Positions 17,062 through 26,618 of a stretch of 64,000 nucleotides of DNA are shown here, piece by piece. The notes under the pieces are model-generated. The model ran no database searches, was not told the origin of the DNA, and saw only the letters and a list, made by a program, of their open reading frames with translations. The position numbers were made by a program, and so were the translations under genes. This DNA is from Desulfobacteraceae bacterium (GTDB taxonomy: Bacteria > Desulfobacterota > Desulfobacteria > Desulfobacterales > Desulfobacteraceae): the NCBI GenBank assembly GCA_016744295.1, contig JADGEQ010000009.1, positions 120,250-184,249 of the forward strand, written 5' to 3'. The first letter of the stretch is position 1. The number at the start of each line of letters is the position of its first letter.

Positions 17062-17835
17062 CTATTGGAAACATTTTTCCATAGCGTCATTATACCATTT
17101 TTTAATTTTACCATTACTTTTCCAAAGCTTTATTTTTTTACTTAATTCAGGAAGGTATTTAGCATATTTTGATTTTTTCGCAAAAGCGATATATAATTTT
17201 TGGGAAGTTACTGGAACGGGCAGAATTTCTATATTATCTAAATAGCCTAATTTTGCTGCATCGATTAACGCAACTTCTCTAACATAAATGAGATAATCCA
17301 CTCTATCTTTATCCACTAACATCGCATAAGCCTGCTTGGTATTTGTTACTCTAAACATGTTTAGATTTGTCTTGTCAAAATTATCAAATTCATTTCCCTG
17401 GCTGTCACCCCTGATTCCTATTCCTCTTTTCCCAATAAGATCATCCCAGTTTTCAAATTTGAAAGTTTTTCCTTTAGAAACGATTACACATACATCAATA
17501 TCCAGATAATGTTCCGGGAAATCCATGAATTTTGTTCTTTCTTTTGTATGAAAAACAGTAAGTAGCGCATCGATTTCTCCTGATTTTGCATATTGTAAAG
17601 ATCTGGCCCATGGATATTTTTTAGGTTGGAGCTCTATCTTCAGTTCATCAAAAAAAGCATGAAGAATATCCATGCCAACGCCGACCATATTGTTGCTTTC
17701 AAGTTTATTGCCTTCAATCCATGCATAGGGTTTAGCAGGAAGGGCCGAAGCTACTGTCAACGGATCTTGAGCAAAAGAAACTCCAAAAATTAAGCAGAAA
17801 AAAATTAAAAAAAAATATAAAGCTTTCATAAGCAA
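17062..17835 (-). CDS. Periplasmic solute-binding protein (SBP_bac_3 type)
   Basis: 257 aa with a cleavable signal peptide (MKALYFFLIFFCLIFGVSFAQ; start at the first or third codon). The mature part follows the extracellular amino-acid-binding fold: ESNNMVGVGMDILHAFFDELKIE, ARSLQYAKSGEIDALL, and a second lobe starting at GKRGIGIRGDSQ. No ABC permease or ATPase gene lies beside it, so it is either an orphan receptor or the periplasmic sensor for another system. The divergent kinase gene starts about 220 bases away, but a link is only a guess. Confidence 0.85.
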   Translation of the reverse strand: MLMKALYFFLIFFCLIFGVSFAQDPLTVASALPAKPYAWIEGNKLESNNMVGVGMDILHAFFDELKIELQPKKYPWARSLQYAKSGEIDALLTVFHTKERTKFMDFPEHYLDIDVCVIVSKGKTFKFENWDDLIGKRGIGIRGDSQGNEFDNFDKTNLNMFRVTNTKQAYAMLVDKDRVDYLIYVREVALIDAAKLGYLDNIEILPVPVTSQKLYIAFAKKSKYAKYLPELSKKIKLWKSNGKIKKWYNDAMEKCFQ

Positions 17836-18056
17836 TCCTTTTTTTTAGTTATAGAATTGCAACAGATGAAAATCAATGGAGAGTTTAAAAAATATATTTA
17901 TTAGATACAGTGTAGAATGTATATGTTAATGACTATGAATGAAGATAACACACAAAACAGGGGGTTTCCCCAATATAAAAGATTGGAATTGTAAAGTATT
18001 TTTTAAAATTATATATTGATTTCAACACCCTTTAATCTTTTTGTTTACATCGAAAA

Positions 18057-20339
18057 ATGGGATGCGCATTTTTGATGAGTAACGATAATCAAACGATTCA
18101 AAGTACAAAAAAGTATATTATACCCTGGCACAGCCGTATTCAGTTTCGTATCAGTATAATTGTAATAACAACCCTTGTTGTTGTTTTGGGTGCGCTCGGG
18201 TCTCTGCAATACACAAAAATAAAAAATGAAGTCAATAACGGATTTATGGAGACGGCCGATCTGGTTTCTTCAAGACTATCTTCGAATTTGGGCCGAAGTT
18301 TGTATGCCCTGGCACCGGAGTTCGCCTTTCAAATACTTTCTGCCGAAATGAATAATAAGTCTGTTTTCTCCATTCTTGTATATGAAAAAAAGGATTTGAA
18401 TATCAGTGAGGAACTTTTTGCAGGATATACCCGAAATAAGAACTGGCAGATTGTCCCTCTGAAGTCTCTTCCCACCGGATCCCGGATTTATCAAAATATC
18501 AAGAGCGAATTTGTTGAAGTTCGCAATATACTATATTCAGATGAAAGGCAGACCATAGTAATTGGAAGGGTTGAGGTTTATATGACCCGTAAATTTGCTG
18601 AAGCTTCAATTCATCAGGCGGCCGGGACACTTATTTTAAACACGACTTTGGTGACCATAATAATCGGAGCATGTTTGTTGTATCTTTTGCGATTAGCGAC
18701 TAAACCCATCATCAGTCTTACTAAAATTTCCACTGAAATTGCCAAAGGAAATTTCAACTATAAGGTTGATGTAAATGCTAAAAACGAATTCGGTTTACTG
18801 GCGGATAGCTTTACCAGGATGGGCATTTCGATTAAACACCAGATCCTTTCACTAAAAAAAGAAAATGCTGAGCGATTGCGGGCAGAAGCGGAACTGGATC
18901 AGAGCAGGCAACAACTCCAGGCAATTATAGATAATACTACAGCATTAATATACCTTAAAGATATCAATGGCAGGTTCATCTTTGTAAACCGTCAATTTGA
19001 AACTCTTTTCCATATATCCAAAACGGATGTTTCGGGCAAGAGTGATTATGATGTCTTTCCCATGGATATGGCTGATGCGATCATTGTAAACGACCAAAAA
19101 GTGATGGAAACAAACTCGCCTTTGGAGGTTGAAGAAAATGTACCCCATGATGACGGTATCCATACGTATATTTCAACTAAATTTCCCTTATTTGATACCT
19201 TTGGAATTCTTTATGGCGTATGCGGCGTATCCACCGATATTTCCGATCGTAAAAAGGCCGAGGACCTGCTGAAAAATTATAGCAAAAAGTTAGAGCAAAC
19301 CGTTGAATATCGAACCAATGAGTTGAAAATAGCCAAAGAACAAGCTGAAGCCGCTAATCGGGCCAAGAGCGCATTTATAGCCAATATGAGCCATGAATTG
19401 CGGACGCCGCTTAATGCAGTTATAGGATTTACCCGGTTGGTATCAAAAGACAAAGGACTGTCCATTCGCCAAGGCGAGCATCTGGACCTGATCCGTCAAA
19501 GCGGTGAGCATCTTCTGGCCTTGCTGAACCAGATTCTTGATCTTTCGAAAATAGAGACGGGAAAGCTTATACTTGATGAAATGGCCTTTGATGCTCACCG
19601 TCTTCTTCAAGAGCTTGAAGGCATGTTTTACCAGCAGGCTGAACAAAAAGGGTTACACCTGATTTTTGAACACCCACTTGATGTGGCCTGCAACATTATT
19701 GCCGATGAAATGAAACTTCGTCAGGTGCTGATTAACCTCATCGGTAATGCCATAAAATTTACCCAAGAGGGCTGTATATCGGTGTATATGGAGAAATCCT
19801 CTGTCAATACAGGGTCTTCCCTGGTAGCCCTCCGATTTTTTGTTAAAGATACCGGGTCGGGTATACCACCGGATGAAAAAAATTTGCTTTTCAAGGCATT
19901 CACCCAGACGGAGACCGGAAAAAAAGTTCATCAGGGGACAGGTTTGGGTCTGTCCATCAGTCAGAAATTTGTACAATTAATGGGCGGTAAGATAATATGC
20001 TGCAGTCAACCCGGAAACGGCAGTATTTTTTCTTTTACCATCCATGTTCATGAAACAGATCACTTAATTGTTGAGAAAAAAGAGCATGACTATAAGGTAA
20101 GGCTACCTGAGACGACAGGAAAATTTGGACAAAAAAAAATGAAAAAAATGGTGGCAGCACTTCCTGATAACCTTGTTTCAAAGCTCAAGGATGCGGCGAC
20201 TTATTGTGAGGTGGATGCCATTAACCATGCAATCGCAGATATTTATACCCGAAATTTGGATCTGGCCCAGGCATTGGAACAAAGGGTAACGGAATTTGAT
20301 TTTGACGGAATACTTGCATTAATCGAGGAGACTTCATGA
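18057..20339 (+). CDS. PAS/HAMP membrane sensor histidine kinase
   Basis: 760-aa sensor kinase. Transmembrane helices at about residues 30-50 and 195-215 enclose a periplasmic sensing domain. HAMP covers about 215-265, a PAS domain about 290-400 (LIYLKDINGRFIFVNRQFE), then a coiled coil. HisKA has the phospho-acceptor His in NMSHELRTPLNAVIGF near residue 446. The ATPase domain has N-box LINLIGNAIKF and G2-box GTGLGLSIS. A 60-residue helical tail follows. Its stop overlaps the start of the sigma-54 regulator gene, making them a cognate pair. A second start at 18075 is possible; neither has a clear ribosome-binding site. Confidence 0.92.
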   Translation: MGCAFLMSNDNQTIQSTKKYIIPWHSRIQFRISIIVITTLVVVLGALGSLQYTKIKNEVNNGFMETADLVSSRLSSNLGRSLYALAPEFAFQILSAEMNNKSVFSILVYEKKDLNISEELFAGYTRNKNWQIVPLKSLPTGSRIYQNIKSEFVEVRNILYSDERQTIVIGRVEVYMTRKFAEASIHQAAGTLILNTTLVTIIIGACLLYLLRLATKPIISLTKISTEIAKGNFNYKVDVNAKNEFGLLADSFTRMGISIKHQILSLKKENAERLRAEAELDQSRQQLQAIIDNTTALIYLKDINGRFIFVNRQFETLFHISKTDVSGKSDYDVFPMDMADAIIVNDQKVMETNSPLEVEENVPHDDGIHTYISTKFPLFDTFGILYGVCGVSTDISDRKKAEDLLKNYSKKLEQTVEYRTNELKIAKEQAEAANRAKSAFIANMSHELRTPLNAVIGFTRLVSKDKGLSIRQGEHLDLIRQSGEHLLALLNQILDLSKIETGKLILDEMAFDAHRLLQELEGMFYQQAEQKGLHLIFEHPLDVACNIIADEMKLRQVLINLIGNAIKFTQEGCISVYMEKSSVNTGSSLVALRFFVKDTGSGIPPDEKNLLFKAFTQTETGKKVHQGTGLGLSISQKFVQLMGGKIICCSQPGNGSIFSFTIHVHETDHLIVEKKEHDYKVRLPETTGKFGQKKMKKMVAALPDNLVSKLKDAATYCEVDAINHAIADIYTRNLDLAQALEQRVTEFDFDGILALIEETS

Positions 20340-22042
20340 CTAAAGCAGCCCGGGGAAAAGGGTATAATATTCTGGTCGTTGACGACAACCCCATGAATAT
20401 TCGCCTGCTGGTAAGCATGCTGGAAGAAGAGGGATATAAAATCTGGCCGGCACCCAATGGTGTGCGCGCTTTGGCTGTCCTTGAAAAACATGCTGTTGAT
20501 CTGATTTTATTAGATATCAGAATGCCTGAAATGAACGGATATGAAGTTTGTAAACGAATAAAATCCACTAAAAAAACAAAAGATATCCCGATCATTTTTG
20601 TCAGTGCCCTGGGAGAAACCTTTGATAAGCTTGAGGCCTTTTCCGTGGGCGGTGTTGATTATGTGATCAAGCCTTTTGAAGAAAAAGAAGTTCTTGCCAG
20701 AATACAGACACAACTGAATCTTGTAGAGCAACAAAGGCGATGGCGAACACTTGCTGAAATTACTTTTGAAGGTATCCTGGTTCATTGCAATGGTGAAATT
20801 GTCGATGTTAACCCGGCACTTGAGGCCATGCTGGGATATAAAAGAAAAGATCTGATCGGTACGAATGCCTTTGACCTGTTGGTGCCGGAATTCATTGAAC
20901 CTGTCCGAAACCATATGGAAAATGGATGTGGGCACCCCATTGAGCTTTCGGGAATAAAAAAGGATGGTTCCATAATTCTGGTTAATATCAAAGTTAGACA
21001 TATCCTCTGGCAGGGATTTGATGCCAAGGTGCTGGTCATACGGGACATGTCATGGCGGACTTATTTTAAACAGGAACACAGAACCATTGAAGCTGTTCTG
21101 GAAGACAGCACCCAGTTTGGAGAGCTTGTGGGAAAAACCGATATCATGAAAAAAGTTTTTGAATCCATTCTCAGGGCTGCTGCATCTGACTCACCCGTAC
21201 TGATTAACGGGGAAACCGGTACCGGAAAAGAATTGACTGCCAGAACCCTGTTTAATTTGAGTGAAACCTATAACAAGACATTTGTCCCGGTCAATTGTGC
21301 CTCCATTCCTGAGCAGCTCTTTGAAAGCTTGTTTTTCGGCCATAAAAAAGGCGCTTTTACCGGTGCGGATAAAAATCATATTGGTTTTTTTGAACAGGCC
21401 AAAGGCGGCGTTCTTTTTCTTGATGAAGTGGGAGAGTTATCCATGGAGATGCAGGCAAAGCTGCTCAGAGTCCTTAATGATTTTATCTATACCCCTGTCG
21501 GGTCACAATCCTCACAAAAGGCTGATGTGAGACTATTGGCAGCAACCAACCGGGATTTGTCCTCTCTTCTTGATCGAAAGCGGATTCGAAGTGATTTTTT
21601 CCACCGCCTCTATGTTTTGAACATTGACCTTCCGCCATTGCGCTGGCGCAAAGAAGACATTCCGGATTTGGTCACCCATTTTTTTAACAAAAATCCCCTT
21701 CCCGGTAATAAACCAGTCAGTCTCCCCGTAAAGGTCATGGATCGTTTTAATCATTATGATTGGCCCGGGAATGTCCGGGAACTTTTCAATGAGCTTCAGC
21801 GATTTGTCGCAACAGGAGAAGTCAACCTGTCCGGACACCTGCCCCAACTGCCTGCAGGGGGCCTGCCCATACCCACCATTGAAGGCAATATGCCTTTAAC
21901 CGAAGCCATTGAACAATTTGAACTATTTTATATTCCCCATATCCTCAAGGCCAACAAGGGTCACAAGGGAAAAACAGCCGATATCTTGAACATCGACCCT
22001 AAAACCCTCTATCGAAAGCTTAAAAAATTTGGACCGACCTGA
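20336..22042 (+). CDS. Sigma-54-dependent response regulator (receiver-PAS-AAA-Fis)
   Basis: 568-aa transcriptional activator. Receiver domain at residues 11-128 with phospho-acceptor Asp60 in LILLDIRMP and Lys in VIKPFEEKE. A PAS domain spans about 138-240. The AAA+ core has Walker A GETGTGKE, the sigma-54-contacting GAFTGA loop, Walker B GGVLFLDEVGEL and the arginine-finger region DFFHRLYVL. A Fis-type helix-turn-helix (GKTADILNIDPKTLYRKLKK) ends it. Four-base overlap with the kinase gene. The promoter and palindromes directly downstream point to the aminotransferase-TRAP operon as its target. Confidence 0.95.
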   Translation: MTKAARGKGYNILVVDDNPMNIRLLVSMLEEEGYKIWPAPNGVRALAVLEKHAVDLILLDIRMPEMNGYEVCKRIKSTKKTKDIPIIFVSALGETFDKLEAFSVGGVDYVIKPFEEKEVLARIQTQLNLVEQQRRWRTLAEITFEGILVHCNGEIVDVNPALEAMLGYKRKDLIGTNAFDLLVPEFIEPVRNHMENGCGHPIELSGIKKDGSIILVNIKVRHILWQGFDAKVLVIRDMSWRTYFKQEHRTIEAVLEDSTQFGELVGKTDIMKKVFESILRAAASDSPVLINGETGTGKELTARTLFNLSETYNKTFVPVNCASIPEQLFESLFFGHKKGAFTGADKNHIGFFEQAKGGVLFLDEVGELSMEMQAKLLRVLNDFIYTPVGSQSSQKADVRLLAATNRDLSSLLDRKRIRSDFFHRLYVLNIDLPPLRWRKEDIPDLVTHFFNKNPLPGNKPVSLPVKVMDRFNHYDWPGNVRELFNELQRFVATGEVNLSGHLPQLPAGGLPIPTIEGNMPLTEAIEQFELFYIPHILKANKGHKGKTADILNIDPKTLYRKLKKFGPT

Positions 22043-22065
22043 AAAAGATCGGGTGCCAATGCCCC

Positions 22066-22087
22066 ATTCGGGCATTCATGCCCGAAT
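22066..22087. promoter_or_regulatory. Candidate enhancer site 1 for the sigma-54 regulator
   Basis: Perfect palindrome with 10-bp arms ATTCGGGCAT/ATGCCCGAAT around 2 bases, centred at 22076.5. It shares the core GGGCAT-N2-ATGCCC with site 2. A half-matching third copy (GGGTGCCAATGCCC, 22051-22064) lies just before it. About 180 bases upstream of the -12 element, a usual enhancer distance. It could alternatively act as a hairpin behind the regulator gene. Confidence 0.6.
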
Positions 22088-22140
22088 ATCTTGAGCCTCT
22101 TTATTTAAAGGGTTTTCACATTGTTTCCCATAAGATATCA

Positions 22141-22154
22141 GGGCATAAATGCCC
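22141..22154. promoter_or_regulatory. Candidate enhancer site 2 for the sigma-54 regulator
   Basis: GGGCAT-AA-ATGCCC at 22141-22154, the same dyad core as site 1, with centres 71 bases apart (about seven helical turns). About 110 bases upstream of the -12 element. Its right flank CCCGATCTTTT is also complementary to 22043-22053. Confidence 0.6.
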
Positions 22155-22242
22155 GATCTTTTCATGGTCGTTTTTATCAATTTTTTACTGATGGCTTATC
22201 ATTTATAGTATCAATACAATTGGTTAGAGAAAAGTTCATCCA

Positions 22243-22259
22243 TTGGTACAAGCATTGCT
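22243..22259 (+). promoter_or_regulatory. Sigma-54 promoter of the aminotransferase-TRAP operon
   Basis: TTGGTACAAGCATTGCT matches the -24/-12 consensus TGGCAC-N5-TTGC. GG is at 22245-22246, GC at 22257-22258, with exactly 10 bases between. The ATG of the first operon gene lies 42 bases further on. The adjacent GAFTGA-type regulator gene supports it. Confidence 0.8.
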
Positions 22260-22300
22260 AATATATTTTCAATGCAAATGATTAACACGAGGGAGCCATT

Positions 22301-23668
22301 ATGATAAAAATCGACTCAAATCACTCATCCAATGTGTTTCATTTTTTTCTGAACCGGGACTATATTTCCATTGCCGATGCAAAGGGGGTTTATCTTTACG
22401 ATGTTCAAGGGAACAAATATATAGACGCCTCCGGCGGACCTATCCTGTGCAATCTTGGTCACGGAATTGACGAGATGGCAAAGATCATCGGAGATCAGGC
22501 CAAGAAGCTTGCCTATGTCCATCGCATTGATTTTACGAATCCCCCCCTTGAAGAGGCCGCGAAAAAAATCTGTATGGCGTCTGATTATGCCATGGAAAAA
22601 GTTTTTTTTGTTTCAGGCGGCACCGAGGCTGTGGAAATTGGTGTTAAAATTGCCAGAAAATATCATCTCGATAATTGTAAACCATCTAAAATTCATGTGA
22701 TTTCAAGATGGCAGAGCTATCATGGAAGTACAGCAGGGGCTCTTGCCTGGTCCGGCAGTACCAGCCGAAGATCTGATTTTTTACCCTATCTCCAGAATTT
22801 TACGCATATACCACCGGCGTATTGTTACCGGTGCTGGTTTAATAAGATGCCCGAAACCTGCAACCTTGAATGTGCCGATGCCCTTGAAAATGAAATCATG
22901 TGTATTGGCCCTGATAATGTTTCGGTTTTTCTTGCAGAGCCTGTTTCAGGCATGTCACTTTGCGGGGCTGTTCCTAAAAAAGGATATTTTGAACGCATTA
23001 GAGAAATCTGTGACAAATTTGATGTGCTTTTAATGTTTGATGAGGTAATGACCGGAATGGGTCGGACCGGGAAAATGTTTGGATATGAGCACTTTAATGT
23101 TGTCCCGGATATTCTGGCGTTGGGGAAGGGCCTTGGGGGCGGTTATTTCCCCATAGGAGCCGTTGCTGTCCCCGAGTATATACATAAAAAAATAGCCGAT
23201 AATTCCGGTATGTTCGGCGCCGGTCATTCCTGGGGTGGTAATCCCCTTGGATGCGCTGTTGTATCAAAAACCATTGATTATCTGGATGAGCATAATCTTG
23301 TCGAGCAATCTAACCGGATGGGTGAATATCTTGATCATAAACTACAGGATTTATATTCCCATCCCCTGGTGGGCAATATAAGGGGGATCGGGCTGATGAG
23401 GGGGATTGAATTTGTTGAAAACAAGGAAACAAAGAAACCCCTTGATCCCAAATTTTCATTTTCTGCCCGCCTGGCAGCAGAATGCCTGAAACGGGGGATG
23501 TTCATTGAATACGCGGGTGGATGTGACAGGGGGCAGTCCGGAGATATGATCATGTTTGGCCCTCCGTTTATAATCACTAAACCCCAGATAGATAAGGCGG
23601 TGGATATTCTTCGTCAAGCGCTTGGAGAGGATTTGCTGTCAACTGACAGTGATGTTTTAACCTTTTAA
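22301..23668 (+). CDS. Class III PLP-dependent aminotransferase
   Basis: 455-aa fold-type I aminotransferase. Blocks: ASGGPILCNLGHG, FFVSGGTEAVEIGVKIARKYH (PLP phosphate loop), RWQSYHGSTAGALAWSG, LLMFDEVMTGMGRTG (Asp to the pyridine N), and LALGKGLGGGYFPIGAVAV with the PLP-binding Lys. A Cys-bearing insert CYRCWFNKMPETCNLEC at about residue 175 is shared by one branch of omega-amino-acid transaminases. First gene of an operon with a TRAP transporter, so it probably deaminates the imported compound; the substrate is not evident. GAGGGAGCC precedes the ATG. Confidence 0.92.
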   Translation: MIKIDSNHSSNVFHFFLNRDYISIADAKGVYLYDVQGNKYIDASGGPILCNLGHGIDEMAKIIGDQAKKLAYVHRIDFTNPPLEEAAKKICMASDYAMEKVFFVSGGTEAVEIGVKIARKYHLDNCKPSKIHVISRWQSYHGSTAGALAWSGSTSRRSDFLPYLQNFTHIPPAYCYRCWFNKMPETCNLECADALENEIMCIGPDNVSVFLAEPVSGMSLCGAVPKKGYFERIREICDKFDVLLMFDEVMTGMGRTGKMFGYEHFNVVPDILALGKGLGGGYFPIGAVAVPEYIHKKIADNSGMFGAGHSWGGNPLGCAVVSKTIDYLDEHNLVEQSNRMGEYLDHKLQDLYSHPLVGNIRGIGLMRGIEFVENKETKKPLDPKFSFSARLAAECLKRGMFIEYAGGCDRGQSGDMIMFGPPFIITKPQIDKAVDILRQALGEDLLSTDSDVLTF

Positions 23669-23697
23669 TAATATTTAAATAAATGAGGAGAAAAACA

Positions 23698-24735
23698 ATG
23701 AAAAGAAAATCTTTGACAATTATGACCCTGTTTATCTTTTTTCTGGTCGCAGGTTTCAGCTTGATTGTCCCTACAGTCATGGCAGGCAAGGCGAAAAAAA
23801 TTGTAATGTCAACGGCGACACCTATGTATCCGGCATTTGCCGAGCAGATCGGCATTAACCTTTATATTAACTCCATAATCGGCGTTACCCAGACGCATCC
23901 GGAATTAAAGGGTAAATACGAATTTAAAATTTATGACAAGGGTATGCTTTACGGCAACCAGAGCGAGGCACTTGAAGCTGTTGCCAACGGAGCCATTCAG
24001 ATGACATACTCAGGGCCGCACTATCTCGAGGAATTGGATCCTGCCTGGAAATTGGGTGAAACACCAGGGGTTTTTGAAGATTGGGATCACTATTTAAGAA
24101 CAATGGATACGCCCGCCTGGAAGGCACTTCATGAAAAAATGGCCCAGAAAAAAGGAGTAACCATTATCAAATGGCTCTTTGATACGGGCACATGGTACAT
24201 GTTTACAAAGACCGGCCCGATCAACTCTTTAGCAGATATCAAGGGACAAAAAATCCGTTTTGCAGGCGGTGAAGCTTTTGCCAAAGCGCTAAAAGCACTG
24301 AATACAACGCCCATCGCACTCCCCTATACGGAAGTTGTAACCGCCCTCCAGACCAATATGATTGAGGGCTTGTTGACAGATTTTACCGGCGGTGTGGGAT
24401 ATTTTGAACTTCCAAGACATACAAAATATGCAGTAGTGGTTCCTTTTGGCAACCAGCCCATCTGTATGGTCGCAAATACAAAATGGTGGAATTCCCTTCC
24501 GGAAAAGGCCCGGGCAGCTTTGAGTGTCTCTTTTGACCAGATTGATTCATCAGGATTCTATTCAAAGTTTGAGCAGACATCCTTAAAAGAATGGGATGAC
24601 AACCCCAAACTGACTGCCGTAAAGCTTGATAAGACTGAAATAGCAAAATGGCAGAAAATCATGAGGGATTCCTTTCAGGATATGTTTAAAAAAATTGACC
24701 CTGAATTGATCAAAGCAATAGATATGGCAAGATAA
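23698..24735 (+). CDS. dctP: TRAP transporter substrate-binding protein (DctP family)
   Basis: 345-aa periplasmic receptor. The signal peptide is KRKSLTIMTLFIFFLVAGFS through VMAGKAKK. The DctP fold follows, with IYDKGMLYGNQSEALEAVANG, WYMFTKTGPINSLADIKGQKIRF (carboxylate-binding region) and LPYTEVVTALQTNMIEGLLTD. The ATG at 23698 has AGGAG at the right distance; an in-frame ATG at 23683 lies on the ribosome-binding site. Delivers solute to the DctQM permease encoded next. Confidence 0.93.
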   Translation: MKRKSLTIMTLFIFFLVAGFSLIVPTVMAGKAKKIVMSTATPMYPAFAEQIGINLYINSIIGVTQTHPELKGKYEFKIYDKGMLYGNQSEALEAVANGAIQMTYSGPHYLEELDPAWKLGETPGVFEDWDHYLRTMDTPAWKALHEKMAQKKGVTIIKWLFDTGTWYMFTKTGPINSLADIKGQKIRFAGGEAFAKALKALNTTPIALPYTEVVTALQTNMIEGLLTDFTGGVGYFELPRHTKYAVVVPFGNQPICMVANTKWWNSLPEKARAALSVSFDQIDSSGFYSKFEQTSLKEWDDNPKLTAVKLDKTEIAKWQKIMRDSFQDMFKKIDPELIKAIDMAR

Positions 24736-24775
24736 TACCGAAAACCAAATTATTAACCAACAAAGGCGGTGTGCA

Positions 24776-25258
24776 ATGAATAAGGGAGGCCATGAACGAA
24801 AAGCTTACAGGATGCTTGAGATATTTTGCGGGTTGCTGCTTTTTATTGCAGTGGGCATAAGTCTTGGGGAGATCGTTGGCCGTGTTGTTTTTCATACTAC
24901 CTATGACTTCATCATTGACCTGCCGGTATGGATTACCATTTGGGCCATGCTGCTTATTGGCGGCCCCCTTATTGCCGAGAACGGACATGTTTCCATTGAT
25001 TTTATGGTGAACAGGTTTCAGGGCCGGGCAAGACTTTTTCTGGAACTTTTTAATATAACAGCGACCATTATTTATGGTTTTGCCGTTACGATAGGAGGGT
25101 TTGCCCTGATCCGGATGCTTTATTTAAGAGAAGCTGTCTTCCCAAAATATTTTCCCATACCCAAGTGGATTGTTGAACTATGTATCCCTGTGGGTATGGG
25201 AATCTTCACCATTGTCGGCATAATTGAATTTTTTAAAATAATTAAAAAATATAAATAA
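24776..25258 (+). CDS. dctQ: TRAP transporter small permease subunit (DctQ)
   Basis: 160-aa inner-membrane protein with four hydrophobic helices. The DctQ signature is VWITIWAMLLIGGPLIAENGHVSIDFMVNRFQGR across residues 44-80. It associates with the large permease to drive Na+-coupled uptake. Located 40 bases after dctP. Confidence 0.9.
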   Translation: MNKGGHERKAYRMLEIFCGLLLFIAVGISLGEIVGRVVFHTTYDFIIDLPVWITIWAMLLIGGPLIAENGHVSIDFMVNRFQGRARLFLELFNITATIIYGFAVTIGGFALIRMLYLREAVFPKYFPIPKWIVELCIPVGMGIFTIVGIIEFFKIIKKYK

Positions 25259-25294
25259 TATTTAAAAAAACTACCCTACTCTTTGGAGGCTGAT

Positions 25295-26578
25295 TTGGAT
25301 TATTTTGTTTATATTGGCATCGCTTTGATGGTTCTGATGTTTTTGAGTGGAACTCCCCTTGCAATTGCCTTTGCCTTTGGGTCCAGTCTTATTGCGCTTT
25401 TTTCCATGGGAATGTCTTTGGAGGCCCTTGCACAGATATTTTTCTCATCGATAAATTCATATCCGCTTCTGGCCTGTCCTTTTTTCATACTTGCAGGGAA
25501 CCTGATCCTTAGAAGTGGGGGAATGGTTCCGCTAAGTGATTTTGTCAAAGCCACATTTGGCACATTGCCGGGCGGCCTTGCCGTGGCCGGAATCATTTTT
25601 GCGGCATTTTTGGGGTCTATATCCGGTTCTGCAGCAGCCTGCCTGGCTATTATCGGTACCGTCATGGTCCCGATTTTTGTGGAAGCCGGATATGACAGGC
25701 CCTTTGCCGCAGGTCTTGCCGTGACCTCTGCAGAACTCGGGCTTCTTATTCCACCCAGTCTCTTTTTTATTATTTTTGGCGCTTTAAACCGTATTTCCAT
25801 TGTGGATCTTTTTATGGGCGGGGTGGGTATGGGCCTTCTGACTGCTTTTTTTATGTGCATTGTTGCGGTAATTATATGTAAAAAAAGAAAATATGCCACC
25901 ATGCCAAAGGCGTCCTGGAAAGTCAAAAAACAGACGTTTATAAAAGTTCTTCCTTTGATTTTCATGCCGGTCATCGTACTTGGCGGGATTTACGGTGGTT
26001 TTTTCAGTCCGACCCAGGCCGCTTCGGTCGCGACCCTATATTCTCTTTTAGTCGGTTTGTTTGTCTATGGTGAACTCGATCTTAAAGGAATCATGGAAGC
26101 CGCCATAGATACGGCTAAAATCAGTTCAATGATATATTTTTTGATTATCGGTTCTGATCTTATGGGAAGGATGTTTGCCTATATCGAGTTGCCACAGATG
26201 ATTACCGAATATGTGGCTGCAATGGAATTAGGACCTCTTGGATTTCTGCTTATGGTTAATGCAGTTCTGCTTGTAATGGGATTTTTCTTTTCCAGCCTAC
26301 CCATGGTCATCATTGTGCTTCCTTTGTTTCTCCCAAGTGTTATAAGCTTGGGTATTGACCCTGTATTTTATGGCGTTCTTGCCGTAACCAATTCCCTGAT
26401 TGGAGAAATCACACCACCTATGGGTCCCCAATTATGGATAGCAGCTCCTGTATGTAAAGAAAAAATGGGAGCAATAGCAAGGGAGGCATGGCCATTTCTC
26501 GGTGCATGGGTAGCCGCTATGATAACGGCTACTTTTTTTCCGGACATTGTCATGTATCTTGTGCGTATGTTCAGATAA
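25295..26578 (+). CDS. dctM: TRAP transporter large permease subunit (DctM)
   Basis: 427-aa membrane protein with about 12 helices, the Na+:solute symport channel. Family blocks include PLLACPFFILAGNLILRSGGM, GSISGSAAACLAIIGTVMVP, LLIPPSLFFIIFGAL and GEITPPMGPQLW. I place the start at TTG 25295, five bases after GGAGG; an upstream TTG at 25283 overlaps that ribosome-binding site. The TTG may limit expression. Confidence 0.92.
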   Translation: MDYFVYIGIALMVLMFLSGTPLAIAFAFGSSLIALFSMGMSLEALAQIFFSSINSYPLLACPFFILAGNLILRSGGMVPLSDFVKATFGTLPGGLAVAGIIFAAFLGSISGSAAACLAIIGTVMVPIFVEAGYDRPFAAGLAVTSAELGLLIPPSLFFIIFGALNRISIVDLFMGGVGMGLLTAFFMCIVAVIICKKRKYATMPKASWKVKKQTFIKVLPLIFMPVIVLGGIYGGFFSPTQAASVATLYSLLVGLFVYGELDLKGIMEAAIDTAKISSMIYFLIIGSDLMGRMFAYIELPQMITEYVAAMELGPLGFLLMVNAVLLVMGFFFSSLPMVIIVLPLFLPSVISLGIDPVFYGVLAVTNSLIGEITPPMGPQLWIAAPVCKEKMGAIAREAWPFLGAWVAAMITATFFPDIVMYLVRMFR

Positions 26579-26618
26579 AGGCGCAGTTTTTGTTTGCCCC
26601 TGTTGAGTTGGTACCCCG

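Noticed and set aside
16812..17114. Minus-strand 100-codon frame at the end of the solute-binding protein gene
   Set aside because: It overlaps the end of the real gene in another frame, has no motif, and lies over a decayed plus-strand region.
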